A stretch of DNA of 64,000 nucleotides, from the NCBI RefSeq assembly GCF_050613185.1, contig NZ_CP192511.1, positions 1,736,001 to 1,800,000 on the forward strand. The letters are read 5' to 3'. Source of the stretch: Chelonobacter sp050613185. GTDB taxonomy: Bacteria; Pseudomonadota; Gammaproteobacteria; Enterobacterales; Pasteurellaceae. A program made the translations under genes and the position numbers. Below, in pieces: positions 1 through 9,365 of the stretch (the first letter of the stretch is position 1; the number at the start of each line of letters is the position of its first letter). A model generated the notes under the pieces. That model saw nothing but the letters and a program-made list of their open reading frames with translations, did not search any database and was not told the DNA's origin.

Positions 1-865
1 GTTCCGTATCGAAGTGCCGGAAATCGGCGAAGAGCTGATCGAAATCAAAGGCGCGGCGCGTGATCCGGGGTCGCGTGCCAAAATTGCGGTGAAAAGCAAT
101 GACCGCCGCATTGATCCGGTCGGCGCATGTGTCGGTATGCGCGGTGCGCGCGTGCAGGCGATCACCAACGAATTAGGCGGTGAGCGTGTCGATATTGTGT
201 TGTGGGACGATAATCCGGCGCAGTTTGTGATTAATGCCATGGCACCTGCCGATGTCAGTTCAATCGTGGTGGACGAAGATAAACATGCGATGGACATCGC
301 AGTGGAAGCGGCGAATTTAGCGCAAGCAATCGGACGCAACGGTCAAAACGTGCGTTTGGCAACCCAATTGACCGGCTGGACGCTGAATGTGATGACCACC
401 GATGAATTAGCGGAAAAACACCAAGCGGAAACCGGTAAGTCGTTGAATCTGTTTGTACAACATTTGGATATCGATGAAGATTTCGCCGGGTTGTTGGTGG
501 ATGAAGGCTTCAGCAGTTTAGAGCAAATCGCGTATGTGCCGAGCGAAGATCTGTTAGAAATCGACGGCATGGATGAAGATTTAGTCGAAGAGTTGCGCAA
601 CCGTGCCAAAAACGCGCTGACAACCATCGCTTTGACCGAGCAGGAAAAATTGACCCAGTCCAATATTCAGCCCGAGCTGTTGGAATTGGACGGCATGGAT
701 CGTCATTTAGCCTTTAAATTAGCGGAAAAAGGTATTACCGACCTGGAAGAATTGGCAGAGCAAAGTGTTGATGACCTGTCGGATATTGAAGAATTAAGCG
801 CGGAGAAAGCGGCAGATTTAATTATGGCGGCGCGCAATATCTGCTGGTTCAACAATGCGGAATAA
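1..865 (+). CDS. nusA: Transcription termination/antitermination factor NusA (C-terminal part)
   Basis: This is a partial gene: the reading frame is open to the left edge, so the start lies outside the window. About 288 residues are visible; E. coli NusA has 495. NusA binds RNA polymerase and nascent RNA and modulates pausing, termination and rRNA antitermination. The visible part holds the KH1 core (GACVGMRGARVQAI), the KH2 core (AIGRNGQNVRLA), and two related acidic helical repeats near the C-terminus (each containing ELDGMD- or EIDGMD-type cores), which correspond to the AR1/AR2 domains that contact the alpha subunit and lambda N in enterobacteria. It is followed 13 bases later by infB, the conserved nusA-infB operon order. 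The identification is secure. Confidence 0.97.
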   Translation, partial: FRIEVPEIGEELIEIKGAARDPGSRAKIAVKSNDRRIDPVGACVGMRGARVQAITNELGGERVDIVLWDDNPAQFVINAMAPADVSSIVVDEDKHAMDIAVEAANLAQAIGRNGQNVRLATQLTGWTLNVMTTDELAEKHQAETGKSLNLFVQHLDIDEDFAGLLVDEGFSSLEQIAYVPSEDLLEIDGMDEDLVEELRNRAKNALTTIALTEQEKLTQSNIQPELLELDGMDRHLAFKLAEKGITDLEELAEQSVDDLSDIEELSAEKAADLIMAARNICWFNNAE

Positions 866-878
866 TTAGGGGAAAAAT

Positions 879-3530
879 ATGAGTAAAACAGTTAAACAAC
901 TTGCTAACGAGATTAGCACCCCGCTTGAACAGTTATTAAAACAACTTGCCGATGCCGGTATTAATAAAAAAGAAAGCGATCCGATTACGCTGGAAGAAGA
1001 AGGTCAGTTACTGAAATCGCTGAGCGGTGAAAGCGTAAAACCGAAAAAATTAACCTTACAGCGCAAAGAACGCAGCACCTTGAAAATTGCCGGCACTGGC
1101 GGCAAAAGCAAAGAAGTGCAAGTGGAAGTGCGCAAAAAACGCGTGATCAGCCCGACTTCAACCGAAGATCTCGCCAAGAAAAAAGCGGAAGAACAAGCGC
1201 GTTTAGAAGCGGAAGCACAAGCCAAGCGTGCGGCGGAAGAAAAAGCCAAAGCGGAAGCCGAAGCGAAGGCAAAACGTGAAGTGGAAGAAAAAGCTAAGCG
1301 CGAAGCCCGGCAAAAAGCGTCGTCAAGTGCGGTTAAAGCCGAAACGGAAAGTAAAAAAGCCGATCCGGAAAAAGAGAAGTTAAAAGCCGAAGAAGCGGAA
1401 TTGCGTCGTAAAGCGGAAGAATTAGCGGCACAAAAAGCGGAGGAAAAAGCCCGTCAAGCAGCAGAAGAGGCACGCCGCTTAGCCGAAATGAGCGCAAGCA
1501 AAGAAGAGCCGGCAAAAGCGGATGATTCTGTGGTGGTGGATGCACATTTGACTTCACGTTATGCGCAAGAAGCAGAGGACGAAGAAACCCGTCGCACCGA
1601 AGGGCGTGGCCGTAATAATAAGAAAATCAATAAAGCCAAAAAAGGCGGACGTGATGACGACACCAATAAAACCGAGCGTGAAGCCAACCGTCGTAACCAG
1701 AAAAATATCCGCGGCGGTAAAAACCAGAAACGCGGCAGCTCGTTACAGCAAGAATTCACCAAACCGGCACAACCGGTGAACCGTGAAGTGGTGATCGGCG
1801 AAACCATTACGGTCGGCGAATTGGCGGCGAAAATGGCGGTGAAAGCGACCGAAGTGATCAAAACCATGATGGGTATGGGCGCAATGGCAACCATTAACCA
1901 AGTGATCGATCAAGAAACCGCACAATTGGTTGCGGAAGAAATGGGACACAAAGTGGTGTTGCGCCGTGAGAACGAATTGGAAGAATCCCTGTTGAGCGAT
2001 CGCGATAATAATGCGGTTGAAGTGACGCGCGCGCCGGTGGTGACCATTATGGGACACGTTGACCACGGAAAAACCTCGTTATTGGATTACATTCGTAAAA
2101 GTAAGGTGGCTTCCGGCGAGGCGGGCGGCATTACCCAGCATATCGGTGCTTACCACGTTGAAACCGATAATGGCATGATTACGTTCTTGGATACCCCGGG
2201 ACACGCCGCCTTTACTTCCATGCGCGCGCGCGGGGCGAAAGCGACGGACATCGTGGTATTGGTGGTGGCTGCCGATGACGGTGTAATGCCGCAAACCATC
2301 GAAGCGATCCAACACGCCAAAGCGGCACAAGTGCCGTTGGTGGTGGCGGTGAATAAAATCGATAAACCGGAAGCCGATCCGGATCGTGTGAAAAATGAAT
2401 TGTCGCAATACGATGTGATTTCAGAAGAGTGGGGCGGTGATACCCAGTTTATTCACGTTTCCGCCAAACAAGGTTTGGGAATTGATGAGCTGTTGGAAGC
2501 GATTTTGATTCAATCCGAAGTCTTGGAGTTGACCGCGGTTACCGACGCAATGGCGAGCGGGGTGGTGATCGAGTCTTATTTGGATAAAGGACGCGGTCCG
2601 GTAGCGACGGTCTTAATCCAATCCGGTACGTTGCGTCGCGGTGATATTGTATTGTGCGGCTTGGAATATGGCCGTGTGCGTGCAATGCGTGATGAAAACG
2701 GTAAAGAAATCGAGCAAGCCGGCCCTTCAATTCCGGTGGAAATTTTAGGACTTTCCGGTGTACCGGCTGCCGGTGATGAGGCGACGGTGGTGCGTGATGA
2801 GAAGAAAGCGCGTGAAGTGGCATTACATCGTCAAGGTAAATTCCGCGAAGTCAAACTGGCGCGTCAGCAAAAAGCCAAACTGGAAAATATGTTCACCAAC
2901 ATGACCGAAGGCGATGTTGCGGAAGTGAATATCGTGGTCAAAGCCGATGTTCAAGGCTCGGTGGAAGCGATTTGCCAATCGTTGGTCGAGTTGTCAACCG
3001 ACGAAGTGAAAGTGAAAATCGTTGGTTCCGGCGTGGGCGGTATCTCTGAGACCGACGCGACCTTGGCCGCGGCGTCAAATGCGATTTTGGTCGGCTTTAA
3101 CGTGCGTGCCGACGCCTCGGCGCGCCGTGTGATTGAAGCGGAAAATATCGATTTGCGTTACTACTCGGTGATCTATGACCTGATCAACGAAGTGAAAGCG
3201 GCAATGAGCGGTATGCTGGCGCCGGAATTCAAGCAACAAATTATCGGCTTGGCGGAAGTGCGTGATGTGTTCCGTTCACCGAAACTGGGCGCAATCGCCG
3301 GTTGTATGGTGACCGAGGGTGTGGTGAAACGTAACAACCCGATCCGTGTGTTGCGCGATAACGTGGTGATTTACGAGGGCGAATTGGAATCCCTGCGCCG
3401 CTTTAAAGACGATGTCAACGAAGTGCGTAACGGCATGGAGTGCGGTATCGGCGTGAAAAACTACAATGACGTGCGGGTCGGCGACCAAATCGAGGTGTTT
3501 GAAACCATCGAGATTAAACGCAGTATTTAA
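879..3530 (+). CDS. infB: Translation initiation factor IF-2
   Basis: This gene encodes the GTPase that delivers fMet-tRNA to the 30S subunit and promotes subunit joining. It is 883 residues long, close to the 890 of E. coli. The order is an IF2-N domain (start of protein), a long Ala/Glu/Lys-rich charged linker of roughly residues 90-300, a second IF2 N-terminal module, then the G domain with P-loop GHVDHGKTS, switch DTPGHAAF and NKID base-recognition motif, followed by the beta-barrel and C-terminal fMet-tRNA binding domains. The start has a purine-rich ribosome site (AGGGGAAAA) just upstream. Several uptake-signal-like repeats of AAAGCGGAAG come from the linker's codon usage and are not separate features. 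Confidence 0.98.
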   Translation: MSKTVKQLANEISTPLEQLLKQLADAGINKKESDPITLEEEGQLLKSLSGESVKPKKLTLQRKERSTLKIAGTGGKSKEVQVEVRKKRVISPTSTEDLAKKKAEEQARLEAEAQAKRAAEEKAKAEAEAKAKREVEEKAKREARQKASSSAVKAETESKKADPEKEKLKAEEAELRRKAEELAAQKAEEKARQAAEEARRLAEMSASKEEPAKADDSVVVDAHLTSRYAQEAEDEETRRTEGRGRNNKKINKAKKGGRDDDTNKTEREANRRNQKNIRGGKNQKRGSSLQQEFTKPAQPVNREVVIGETITVGELAAKMAVKATEVIKTMMGMGAMATINQVIDQETAQLVAEEMGHKVVLRRENELEESLLSDRDNNAVEVTRAPVVTIMGHVDHGKTSLLDYIRKSKVASGEAGGITQHIGAYHVETDNGMITFLDTPGHAAFTSMRARGAKATDIVVLVVAADDGVMPQTIEAIQHAKAAQVPLVVAVNKIDKPEADPDRVKNELSQYDVISEEWGGDTQFIHVSAKQGLGIDELLEAILIQSEVLELTAVTDAMASGVVIESYLDKGRGPVATVLIQSGTLRRGDIVLCGLEYGRVRAMRDENGKEIEQAGPSIPVEILGLSGVPAAGDEATVVRDEKKAREVALHRQGKFREVKLARQQKAKLENMFTNMTEGDVAEVNIVVKADVQGSVEAICQSLVELSTDEVKVKIVGSGVGGISETDATLAAASNAILVGFNVRADASARRVIEAENIDLRYYSVIYDLINEVKAAMSGMLAPEFKQQIIGLAEVRDVFRSPKLGAIAGCMVTEGVVKRNNPIRVLRDNVVIYEGELESLRRFKDDVNEVRNGMECGIGVKNYNDVRVGDQIEVFETIEIKRSI

Positions 3531-3622
3531 TCGCAAGGTTAGATTGCCGTGCACGTTTTTCAGCGTACACGGTTAAACACAGATGAGGGGCTTTGCCCCT
3601 GCCGAATCGGTTTGTCAGCAAT

Positions 3623-3730
3623 GTAAGGGCGGATTAGATATCCGCCCGTTTACCAAGTGCGGTATAAACACTTAATCTACAATGGAAAAATGCGATGTGC
3701 AGCTTGGGCGGATATCTAATCCGCCCCTAC
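3623..3730. repeat. 108 bp palindromic element, copy 1
   Basis: This intergenic element is bounded by inverted ends of about 25 bp, of the type GTAGGGGCGGAT..ATCCGCCC, each end itself a small palindrome. The reverse complement of its 58 bp centre aligns without gaps to the centre of a second element at 60444-60551, which has the same length. The centre contains an uptake signal (AAGTGCGGT). It lies between infB and rbfA, inside what is normally a compact operon. The MITE or REP-like nature is an inference; no target-site duplication was recognised. Confidence 0.8.
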
Positions 3731-3773
3731 TTTATTCGAAAACACCGCACTTTCGCTATGATGGAAAAATAAA

Positions 3774-4187
3774 ATGGCAAGAGAATTCAGCCGCTCGCAA
3801 AGAGTGGCGCAAGAGATAAAAAAAGAGATCGCGTTGATTTTGCAACGCGAAGTCAAAGATCCGCGTATCGGCATGGTAACCGTGTCCGACGTAGAACTGT
3901 CGCGCGATTTGGTGTACGCCAAGGTATTCGTGACCTTCCTGTTTGACCAAGACGAGCAAGCGGTGCAACAAGGTATGGACGGTTTGCATAAGGCTTCGGG
4001 CTATATCCGTTCGTTATTGGGTAAAGCCATGCGCTTGCGTATCGTGCCGGAACTGCGTTTTGAGTATGATAATTCGCTGGTCGAAGGCATGCGGATGTCG
4101 AATCTGGTCAGCAAAGTGTTGAGCGAAGACAAAGCAAAACACAAAAATGACAAAGACGACAAGAACGAAGAAGACGGGCAGGACTAA
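3774..4187 (+). CDS. rbfA: 30S ribosome-binding factor A
   Basis: RbfA is a KH-fold protein that binds the 5' region of 16S rRNA and is needed for late 30S maturation and cold adaptation. The protein has 137 residues, with the family start MAREFSRSQRVAQEIKKE and the motif VKDPRIGMVTVSDVELSRDL. The C-terminal tail is rich in Lys, Asp and Glu (about the last 20 residues), a low-complexity extension common in this family. It sits between infB and truB as in most proteobacteria. An unusually long 243 bp gap separates it from infB because a palindromic element has been inserted there. An uptake signal (ACCGCACTT) lies about 25 bases before the start. Confidence 0.95.
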   Translation: MAREFSRSQRVAQEIKKEIALILQREVKDPRIGMVTVSDVELSRDLVYAKVFVTFLFDQDEQAVQQGMDGLHKASGYIRSLLGKAMRLRIVPELRFEYDNSLVEGMRMSNLVSKVLSEDKAKHKNDKDDKNEEDGQD

Positions 4188-4191
4188 CAGC

Positions 4192-5106
4192 GTGTCAAAA
4201 CCAAGAAAACGCGGGCGCGATATTGACGGCGTGGTGTTGTTGGACAAACCGCAAGGCTTCAGCTCCAACGACTTATTGCAAAAAGTAAAACGCCTGTATC
4301 AAGCCAATAAAGCCGGGCATACGGGGGCGCTGGATCCGTTGGCGACCGGGATGTTGCCGATCTGTTTAGGCGAAGCCACCAAGTTTTCGCAGTTTTTGCT
4401 GGATGCCGATAAACGCTATCGGGTTACGGCAAAATTGGGCGAGCGCACCGACACCTCCGATGCCGAGGGGCAGGTTGTCGAGGTGCGTGAGGTCAAGTGC
4501 GGTTTGGATGCGATTTTAGCTGCGCTACCGCACTTTCGCGGTGAATTGCAACAAGTACCGACCATGTTTTCCGCGTTGAAACATCAGGGCAAACCGTTGT
4601 ATGAATATGCACGCGCCGGGATTACGGTGGCGCGCGAAGCACGTCCGATTACCATTTTTGCGTTGGAATTGATCGACTACCAAGCGCCGTTTTTAACCTT
4701 GGATGTACATTGTTCAAAAGGAACTTATATCCGCACCTTGGTTGATGATTTAGGCGAATATCTCGGTTGCGGCGCACATGTCACTGCGCTGCGCCGAAGT
4801 GTGGTCGCCGATTATCCGACTGAGGCGATGATGACCCTCGAACAGCTGCAACAGCTTGCCGAACAGCAGGATCTTGCTTTATTGGATCGGCATTTACTGC
4901 CAAGCGACACCGCCGTCGGCAAACTGCCGAAATTGGAACTGAATGCAGAACAAAGCGCGGCGATTGGTTTCGGGCAGCGCGTACGTTTTGATAATCCGCA
5001 AGGCTTGAGCGGGCAAGTGCGGTTATATAGTGCAAACCAACAATTTTTAGGCGTTGCCGAAATTCGCGATGATGTTATTCATCCGAAACGGTTGGTTAAC
5101 CTATAA
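4192..5106 (+). CDS. truB: tRNA pseudouridine(55) synthase TruB
   Basis: TruB converts U55 in the T-loop of tRNAs to pseudouridine. I chose the GTG start at 4192, four bases after the rbfA stop, because the following residues (SKPRKRGRDIDGVVLLDKP) match the beginning of known TruB proteins. An upstream ATG at 4147 would add 15 low-complexity residues read from the rbfA tail. The resulting length is 304 residues. The catalytic region GHTGALDPLATGMLP carries the conserved Asp, and a PUA-like domain follows near the C-terminus. It is probably translationally coupled to rbfA. A 9 bp stem (AAGCGTATT/AATACGCTT) lies directly after the stop. Confidence 0.95.
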   Translation: MSKPRKRGRDIDGVVLLDKPQGFSSNDLLQKVKRLYQANKAGHTGALDPLATGMLPICLGEATKFSQFLLDADKRYRVTAKLGERTDTSDAEGQVVEVREVKCGLDAILAALPHFRGELQQVPTMFSALKHQGKPLYEYARAGITVAREARPITIFALELIDYQAPFLTLDVHCSKGTYIRTLVDDLGEYLGCGAHVTALRRSVVADYPTEAMMTLEQLQQLAEQQDLALLDRHLLPSDTAVGKLPKLELNAEQSAAIGFGQRVRFDNPQGLSGQVRLYSANQQFLGVAEIRDDVIHPKRLVNL

Positions 5107-5114
5107 CGTATAAA

Positions 5115-5245
5115 AAGCGTATTGATTAAATACGCTTCAGGCGGATGACAAAGTCTCTTTCTTTAATCATTTCCCTCCCTCCGCACGCGGAGGGAGAGAA
5201 GTCAGTTTGTCAGCAATCTCACGCGTATTGATTGAATCAATACGC
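5115..5245. repeat. Composite palindromic region between truB and yedE, with a short copy of the TGACAAA element
   Basis: Three nested structures fill the gap between two convergent genes. A hairpin with 9 bp arms lies at 5115-5137. A 67 bp repeat bounded by TGACAAA and TTTGTCA lies at 5146-5212 and carries the palindromic core CTCCGCACGCGGAG. A second hairpin with perfect 11 bp arms (GCGTATTGATT / AATCAATACGC) lies at 5223-5245. The outer hairpins share GCGTATTGATT and AATACGCTTCA, so they look related. The middle unit is the shortest of four related copies (others at 10500-10594, 29270-29457 and 55339-55526). It probably serves as a bidirectional terminator. Confidence 0.75.
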
Positions 5246-5253
5246 TTCATGGG

Positions 5254-6315
5254 TTAAACCGCACTTTTACTGGTTAAACCGATATACACGCAGAATGCAA
5301 AACCGATGGCGATTGCATAAGGCGCCAGTTGCGTGATCCCCGCCGGGCTGCTTGCCAAGCTAAAGTTATGCGCAACCGCCGCGCCGACTAACATGCCGAG
5401 CAGAAAAACCGCCGAATCGTTATCGCCTTCGCCCAAATGTGCCAGCTGTTTGCCCGGGCAGCCGCCGCCGAGGGCGAAGCACAATCCCGATAGCGCCATT
5501 CCTAAGAAATTCCACAGATAGTCATTATGCGCAATCGGTTGATCAGCGAAGCCGAGTTTGAATTGCCCTAATAATACATTAGTTAACAGTGTGAAAAACA
5601 CCAATGCGATAATCCCGTTTAACAGATAACTGTCACGGAATAGCACAAAATTGCGCACCGAACCGATAGAGCAAAAACGCGAACGCTGCATGACGATACC
5701 GACCAACACCCCGGCACCGAGCGAGAGCCATACGTCGGCGTGTTGTGCCGCCGGACCTTTTTCTGAGAAGAAGATCGGCAGGTTTTCGCCGACGCTGAAT
5801 TTTGTCAGCAAGAAGAATAATAACAGCAAGGCGAAAATGGTCGGCAGCAGCCCGGCGGCTTTACTAATCGGATTGGCTTTGCCCAAGGAGAAACCGCGTT
5901 TAACGAAAATCAATGAAAACAGAATCCCGGCGATTAAACCTAAAATTCCGGCGATCGCGGTTAAATCGCCACCGCCAAGCCGCAGATAAGCGCGCCAAGG
6001 GCAACCGAGAAACACCAACGCGCCGAACATGGCAAAAATGCCAAGGGAAAAGCGGATTAAAGGGGAAGAACCGCCTTGCGGTTTGAATTCTTTCGCCAGC
6101 ACCGCACTTGCCAAGGCGCCAAAGACTAAACCGATCAGTTCGGGACGAATATATTGAACCACCGCCGCACGATGAAAACCGAGTGCGCCGGCAGTGTCGC
6201 GGAGGAAGCAAGCCGCACAGAACCCCATATTGCCGGGATTACCGAAATGGACGAGAATGGGAGCAATGATACCAAGTGCAGCACCTGCAACCACAGGCCA
6301 AGTGAATAATTTCAT
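5254..6315 (-). CDS. yedE: YedE-family (YeeE/YedE) membrane protein, putative selenium or sulfur compound transporter
   Basis: This 353-residue polytopic inner membrane protein has about nine to ten hydrophobic segments. It matches the YeeE/YedE family, whose hallmark is Gly-Cys-Pro-type motifs in membrane re-entrant loops: LGCPWRAYLRLGGGD near residue 100, RSRFCSIGS near 215 and GGGCPGKQLAHLGEGD near 290, plus an N-terminal GFCAACFLRDTAG. Family members carry thiosulfate or are linked to selenium metabolism; the substrate here is an inference. The usual selenium partners yedF and selD are not adjacent. The gene is convergent with truB and divergent from acnB. The start ATG at 6315 opens directly into the first membrane helix. 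Confidence 0.8.
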   Translation of the reverse strand: MKLFTWPVVAGAALGIIAPILVHFGNPGNMGFCAACFLRDTAGALGFHRAAVVQYIRPELIGLVFGALASAVLAKEFKPQGGSSPLIRFSLGIFAMFGALVFLGCPWRAYLRLGGGDLTAIAGILGLIAGILFSLIFVKRGFSLGKANPISKAAGLLPTIFALLLLFFLLTKFSVGENLPIFFSEKGPAAQHADVWLSLGAGVLVGIVMQRSRFCSIGSVRNFVLFRDSYLLNGIIALVFFTLLTNVLLGQFKLGFADQPIAHNDYLWNFLGMALSGLCFALGGGCPGKQLAHLGEGDNDSAVFLLGMLVGAAVAHNFSLASSPAGITQLAPYAIAIGFAFCVYIGLTSKSAV

Positions 6316-6542
6316 GATTGAACCTTTGTGATATCAGAAGTTTAACGGATTGTATGTGAGCAAAAACAGACTGCTCGGTGGAGCCGGTTTCATTCTACAA
6401 AATAGAAACCTTAGATAAAATCAGGAAACTTCGGATTTGTGAGCTAAATCAGGATAAACCGGCGTTTCCGGTTAAAAATCCTTGATCTAGCCCAAAGAAT
6501 TCACATAAAGTAGTGGTATCCGTTGGCAGAGGGTGTAAGATG

Positions 6543-6560
6543 TAACAATTTCATAACAAT
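6543..6560. promoter_or_regulatory. Possible ArcA-type direct repeat upstream of acnB
   Basis: The 333 bp gap between divergent yedE and acnB is mostly A+T rich. It holds two TAACAAT copies 11 bp apart (6543-6549 and 6554-6560), read on the other strand as TGTTA-type repeats with one-turn spacing, the arrangement described for ArcA sites. A degenerate CRP-like TGTGA-N6-TCAGG also occurs near 6437-6452. Regulation of aconitase by oxygen and cAMP is known in E. coli; these sites are inferred by eye only. Confidence 0.3.
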
Positions 6561-6648
6561 AGATTTAACGAATGTCTGTTATTAGCCTAAATACAAACCA
6601 AGCACGATTTACTCTACTTATTACTCACAATCATGATGACGAGGTGTA

Positions 6649-9258
6649 ATGATGTCCGATTTCTTAACTACTTATCGAGCCCATGTCGCAGAACGGGCGC
6701 AACAAGGGGTTGTTGCCAAGCCGTTAGACGCGGAACAAACCGCACAGTTGGTGGAATTACTCAAAAAACCGCTGCCCGGTGAAGACGATTTTCTGCTGGA
6801 ATTATTCGAAAATCGGGTGCCTGCCGGGGTGGATGAAGCGGCGTATGTCAAAGCCTCGTTTTTGTCGGCATTGGTGAGCGGCGATGTCAGTTCGCCGTTG
6901 ATTTCGGCGGAAAGAGCGGTCGAGCTGCTCGGCACAATGCAGGGCGGCTATAATATCGAGCCGTTGTTGAAAGCATTGGATAATGAAAAATTGGCGCCGA
7001 TTGCCGCAACCGCACTTTCATTCACTTTGTTGATGTTTGATAATTTTCATGATGTAGTGGAAAAAGCCAAAGGCGGTAATGCCTATGCCCAACAAGTGTT
7101 GCAATCATGGGCGGAGGCGGAGTGGTATCTGTCGCGCCCGAAACTCGCCGAAAAAATCACCGTTACGGTGTTTAAAGTCAGCGGCGAAACCAACACCGAT
7201 GACCTCTCGCCGGCGCAAGACGCTTGGTCGCGTCCGGATATTCCGTTGCACGCGCTGTCGATGTTGAAAAATGAACGGGAAGGCATTCGGCCGGATCAAG
7301 CCGGTACAATCGGACCGATTAAGCAAATTAACGAATTGAAACAAAAAGGCTTTCCACTGGCGTATGTCGGCGATGTGGTCGGCACCGGTTCTTCACGCAA
7401 ATCCGCCACCAACTCGGTGTTGTGGTTTATGGGCGACGACATTCCGTTTGTGCCGAACAAACGCGCCGGGGGCGTGGTGTTGGGCGGCAAAATCGCACCG
7501 ATTTTCTTTAATACCTTGGAAGACGCCGGCGCGTTGCCGATTGAGGTTGATGTGAACAATCTGAATATGGGCGATGTGATCGATATTTATCCTTATCAAG
7601 GCAAAATTTGCCGTCACGACAACGGCGAATTAATCGCGGAATTCCGCTTAAAAACCAATGTGTTACTGGACGAAGTGCGCGCAGGCGGGCGGATTCCGCT
7701 GATTATCGGACGCGGTTTGACCCATAAGGCGCGTTGCGAATTGGGCTTACCGGAAAACGAGGTGTTTGCCAAACCGAAAGCCACCGAGCAGAGCAGCAAG
7801 GGCTTCACTTTGGCACAAAAAATGGTTGGGCGCGCCTGTGGCGTGGACGGCATTCGCCCGGGACAATATTGCGAACCGCGCATGACTTCGGTAGGCTCGC
7901 AAGATACCACCGGTCCGATGACCCGTGACGAGTTGAAAGATCTGGCGTGTTTAGGCTTTTCGACCGACTTGGTCATGCAATCGTTCTGTCACACCGCAGC
8001 CTATCCGAAGCCGGTCGATGTTACCACCCACCACACCTTGCCCGATTTTATTATGAACCGCGGCGGCGTGTCGTTGCGCCCGGGCGACGGTATTATCCAC
8101 TCATGGCTGAACCGGATGTTGTTGCCGGATACCGTCGGCACCGGCGGCGATTCGCATACCCGCTTTCCAATCGGCATTTCCTTTCCGGCGGGTTCGGGTT
8201 TGGTCGCCTTTGCCGCCGCAACCGGCGTAATGCCGCTGGATATGCCGGAATCGGTGTTGGTGCGTTTCAGCGGCACAATGCAGCCGGGCATTACCCTGCG
8301 CGATTTGGTGCATGCGATTCCGTATTATGCCATTCAACAGGGGCTGCTGACGGTGGAGAAAAAAGGCAAGAAAAACATTTTCTCCGGGCGGATTTTGGAA
8401 ATCGAAGGCTTGGAACAGCTGAAAATCGAACAGGCGTTTGAGCTGTCCGATGCGTCGGCGGAGCGTTCGGCGGCGGCGTGTACGATTAAGCTGGATAAAG
8501 AACCGATTATCGAATACCTCAACTCGAATATCACCTTGTTAAAATGGATGATTGCCGAAGGCTATGGTGATGTGCGTACGCTGGAACGTCGGATTAAAGG
8601 CATGCAAGCGTGGTTGGCCGAACCGCACTTGCTGCAAGCCGATGACGATGCGGAATATGCGGCGGTGATCGAGATTAACTTGGATGAGATCAAAGAGCCG
8701 ATTTTGTGCGCGCCGAACGATCCGGACGACGCACGCAAACTGTCGGAAGTCGCAGGCGATAAAATCGACGAGGTGTTTATCGGTTCGTGTATGACCAATA
8801 TCGGGCATTTCCGCGCGGCGGGCAAACTGTTGGATAAATTCAAAGAGGTGATTCCGACCCGTTTATGGGTTGCACCGCCAACCAAAATGGACGCGGCATT
8901 GTTGACCGAAGAGGGTTATTACAGCATTTTCGGCAAGAGCGGGGCGCGTATGGAAATGCCGGGCTGCTCGTTATGTATGGGCAATCAGGCGCGGGTGGCA
9001 AGCGGCGCGACGGTGGTGTCGACCTCAACCCGCAACTTCCCGAACCGTTTGGGACAAGGTGCGAATGTGTATCTTGCCTCGGCGGAATTGTCTGCAGTCG
9101 CTGCATTATTGGGGCGTTTGCCGACAGTGGAAGAATATTTAGCGTATGCCGCCGATCTGCAAAGCGACAAAGCGGATACTTACCGTTATATGAATTTTGA
9201 CCAGATTAACAGCTACGTGAAAAAAGCCGATGAGGTGATTTTTCAAACCGCAGTGTAA
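6649..9258 (+). CDS. acnB: Bifunctional aconitate hydratase 2 / 2-methylisocitrate dehydratase AcnB
   Basis: AcnB interconverts citrate and isocitrate in the TCA cycle using a [4Fe-4S] cluster. The protein has 869 residues, close to E. coli AcnB (865). The order is typical of the B type: an N-terminal HEAT-like domain (about residues 1-160), the swivel domain, then the three cluster-bearing domains. Cluster cysteines are visible in GSCMTNIGHFRAAGKL and in GCSLCMGNQ. Two ATG codons stand in tandem (6649 and 6652); GAGGTG precedes them, and either could start translation. A perfect 10 bp terminator stem follows 50 bases after the stop. No distant-family alternative is plausible. Confidence 0.97.
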   Translation: MMSDFLTTYRAHVAERAQQGVVAKPLDAEQTAQLVELLKKPLPGEDDFLLELFENRVPAGVDEAAYVKASFLSALVSGDVSSPLISAERAVELLGTMQGGYNIEPLLKALDNEKLAPIAATALSFTLLMFDNFHDVVEKAKGGNAYAQQVLQSWAEAEWYLSRPKLAEKITVTVFKVSGETNTDDLSPAQDAWSRPDIPLHALSMLKNEREGIRPDQAGTIGPIKQINELKQKGFPLAYVGDVVGTGSSRKSATNSVLWFMGDDIPFVPNKRAGGVVLGGKIAPIFFNTLEDAGALPIEVDVNNLNMGDVIDIYPYQGKICRHDNGELIAEFRLKTNVLLDEVRAGGRIPLIIGRGLTHKARCELGLPENEVFAKPKATEQSSKGFTLAQKMVGRACGVDGIRPGQYCEPRMTSVGSQDTTGPMTRDELKDLACLGFSTDLVMQSFCHTAAYPKPVDVTTHHTLPDFIMNRGGVSLRPGDGIIHSWLNRMLLPDTVGTGGDSHTRFPIGISFPAGSGLVAFAAATGVMPLDMPESVLVRFSGTMQPGITLRDLVHAIPYYAIQQGLLTVEKKGKKNIFSGRILEIEGLEQLKIEQAFELSDASAERSAAACTIKLDKEPIIEYLNSNITLLKWMIAEGYGDVRTLERRIKGMQAWLAEPHLLQADDDAEYAAVIEINLDEIKEPILCAPNDPDDARKLSEVAGDKIDEVFIGSCMTNIGHFRAAGKLLDKFKEVIPTRLWVAPPTKMDAALLTEEGYYSIFGKSGARMEMPGCSLCMGNQARVASGATVVSTSTRNFPNRLGQGANVYLASAELSAVAALLGRLPTVEEYLAYAADLQSDKADTYRYMNFDQINSYVKKADEVIFQTAV

Positions 9259-9307
9259 AAGTGCGGTGTAAAATTCATCGTTAAGTCATATTTAGTCGTT
9301 ATAATGC

Positions 9308-9340
9308 AATCCTCCGATTTGGGTCGGAGGATTTTTCTTT
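9308..9340 (+). terminator. Rho-independent terminator of acnB
   Basis: A perfect 10 bp stem (AATCCTCCGA / TCGGAGGATT) with a 6-base loop at 9308-9333 runs into TTTCTTTTTT. It lies between acnB and the metallophosphoesterase gene, whose ribosome site begins only about 14 bases later. Confidence 0.9.
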
Positions 9341-9365
9341 TTTGAAGCATTTTGGAGAGCAAATA

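Noticed and set aside
1140..1500. Repetitive AAAGCGGAAG-rich stretch in infB as a tandem repeat element
   Set aside because: It is explained by the Glu/Lys/Ala-rich coiled-coil linker of IF-2 with biased codons; no exact period was found.
5146..5212. Short direct repeats as a CRISPR array
   Set aside because: The repeats are palindromic, dispersed over the window and not separated by regular spacers; no cas genes were seen.
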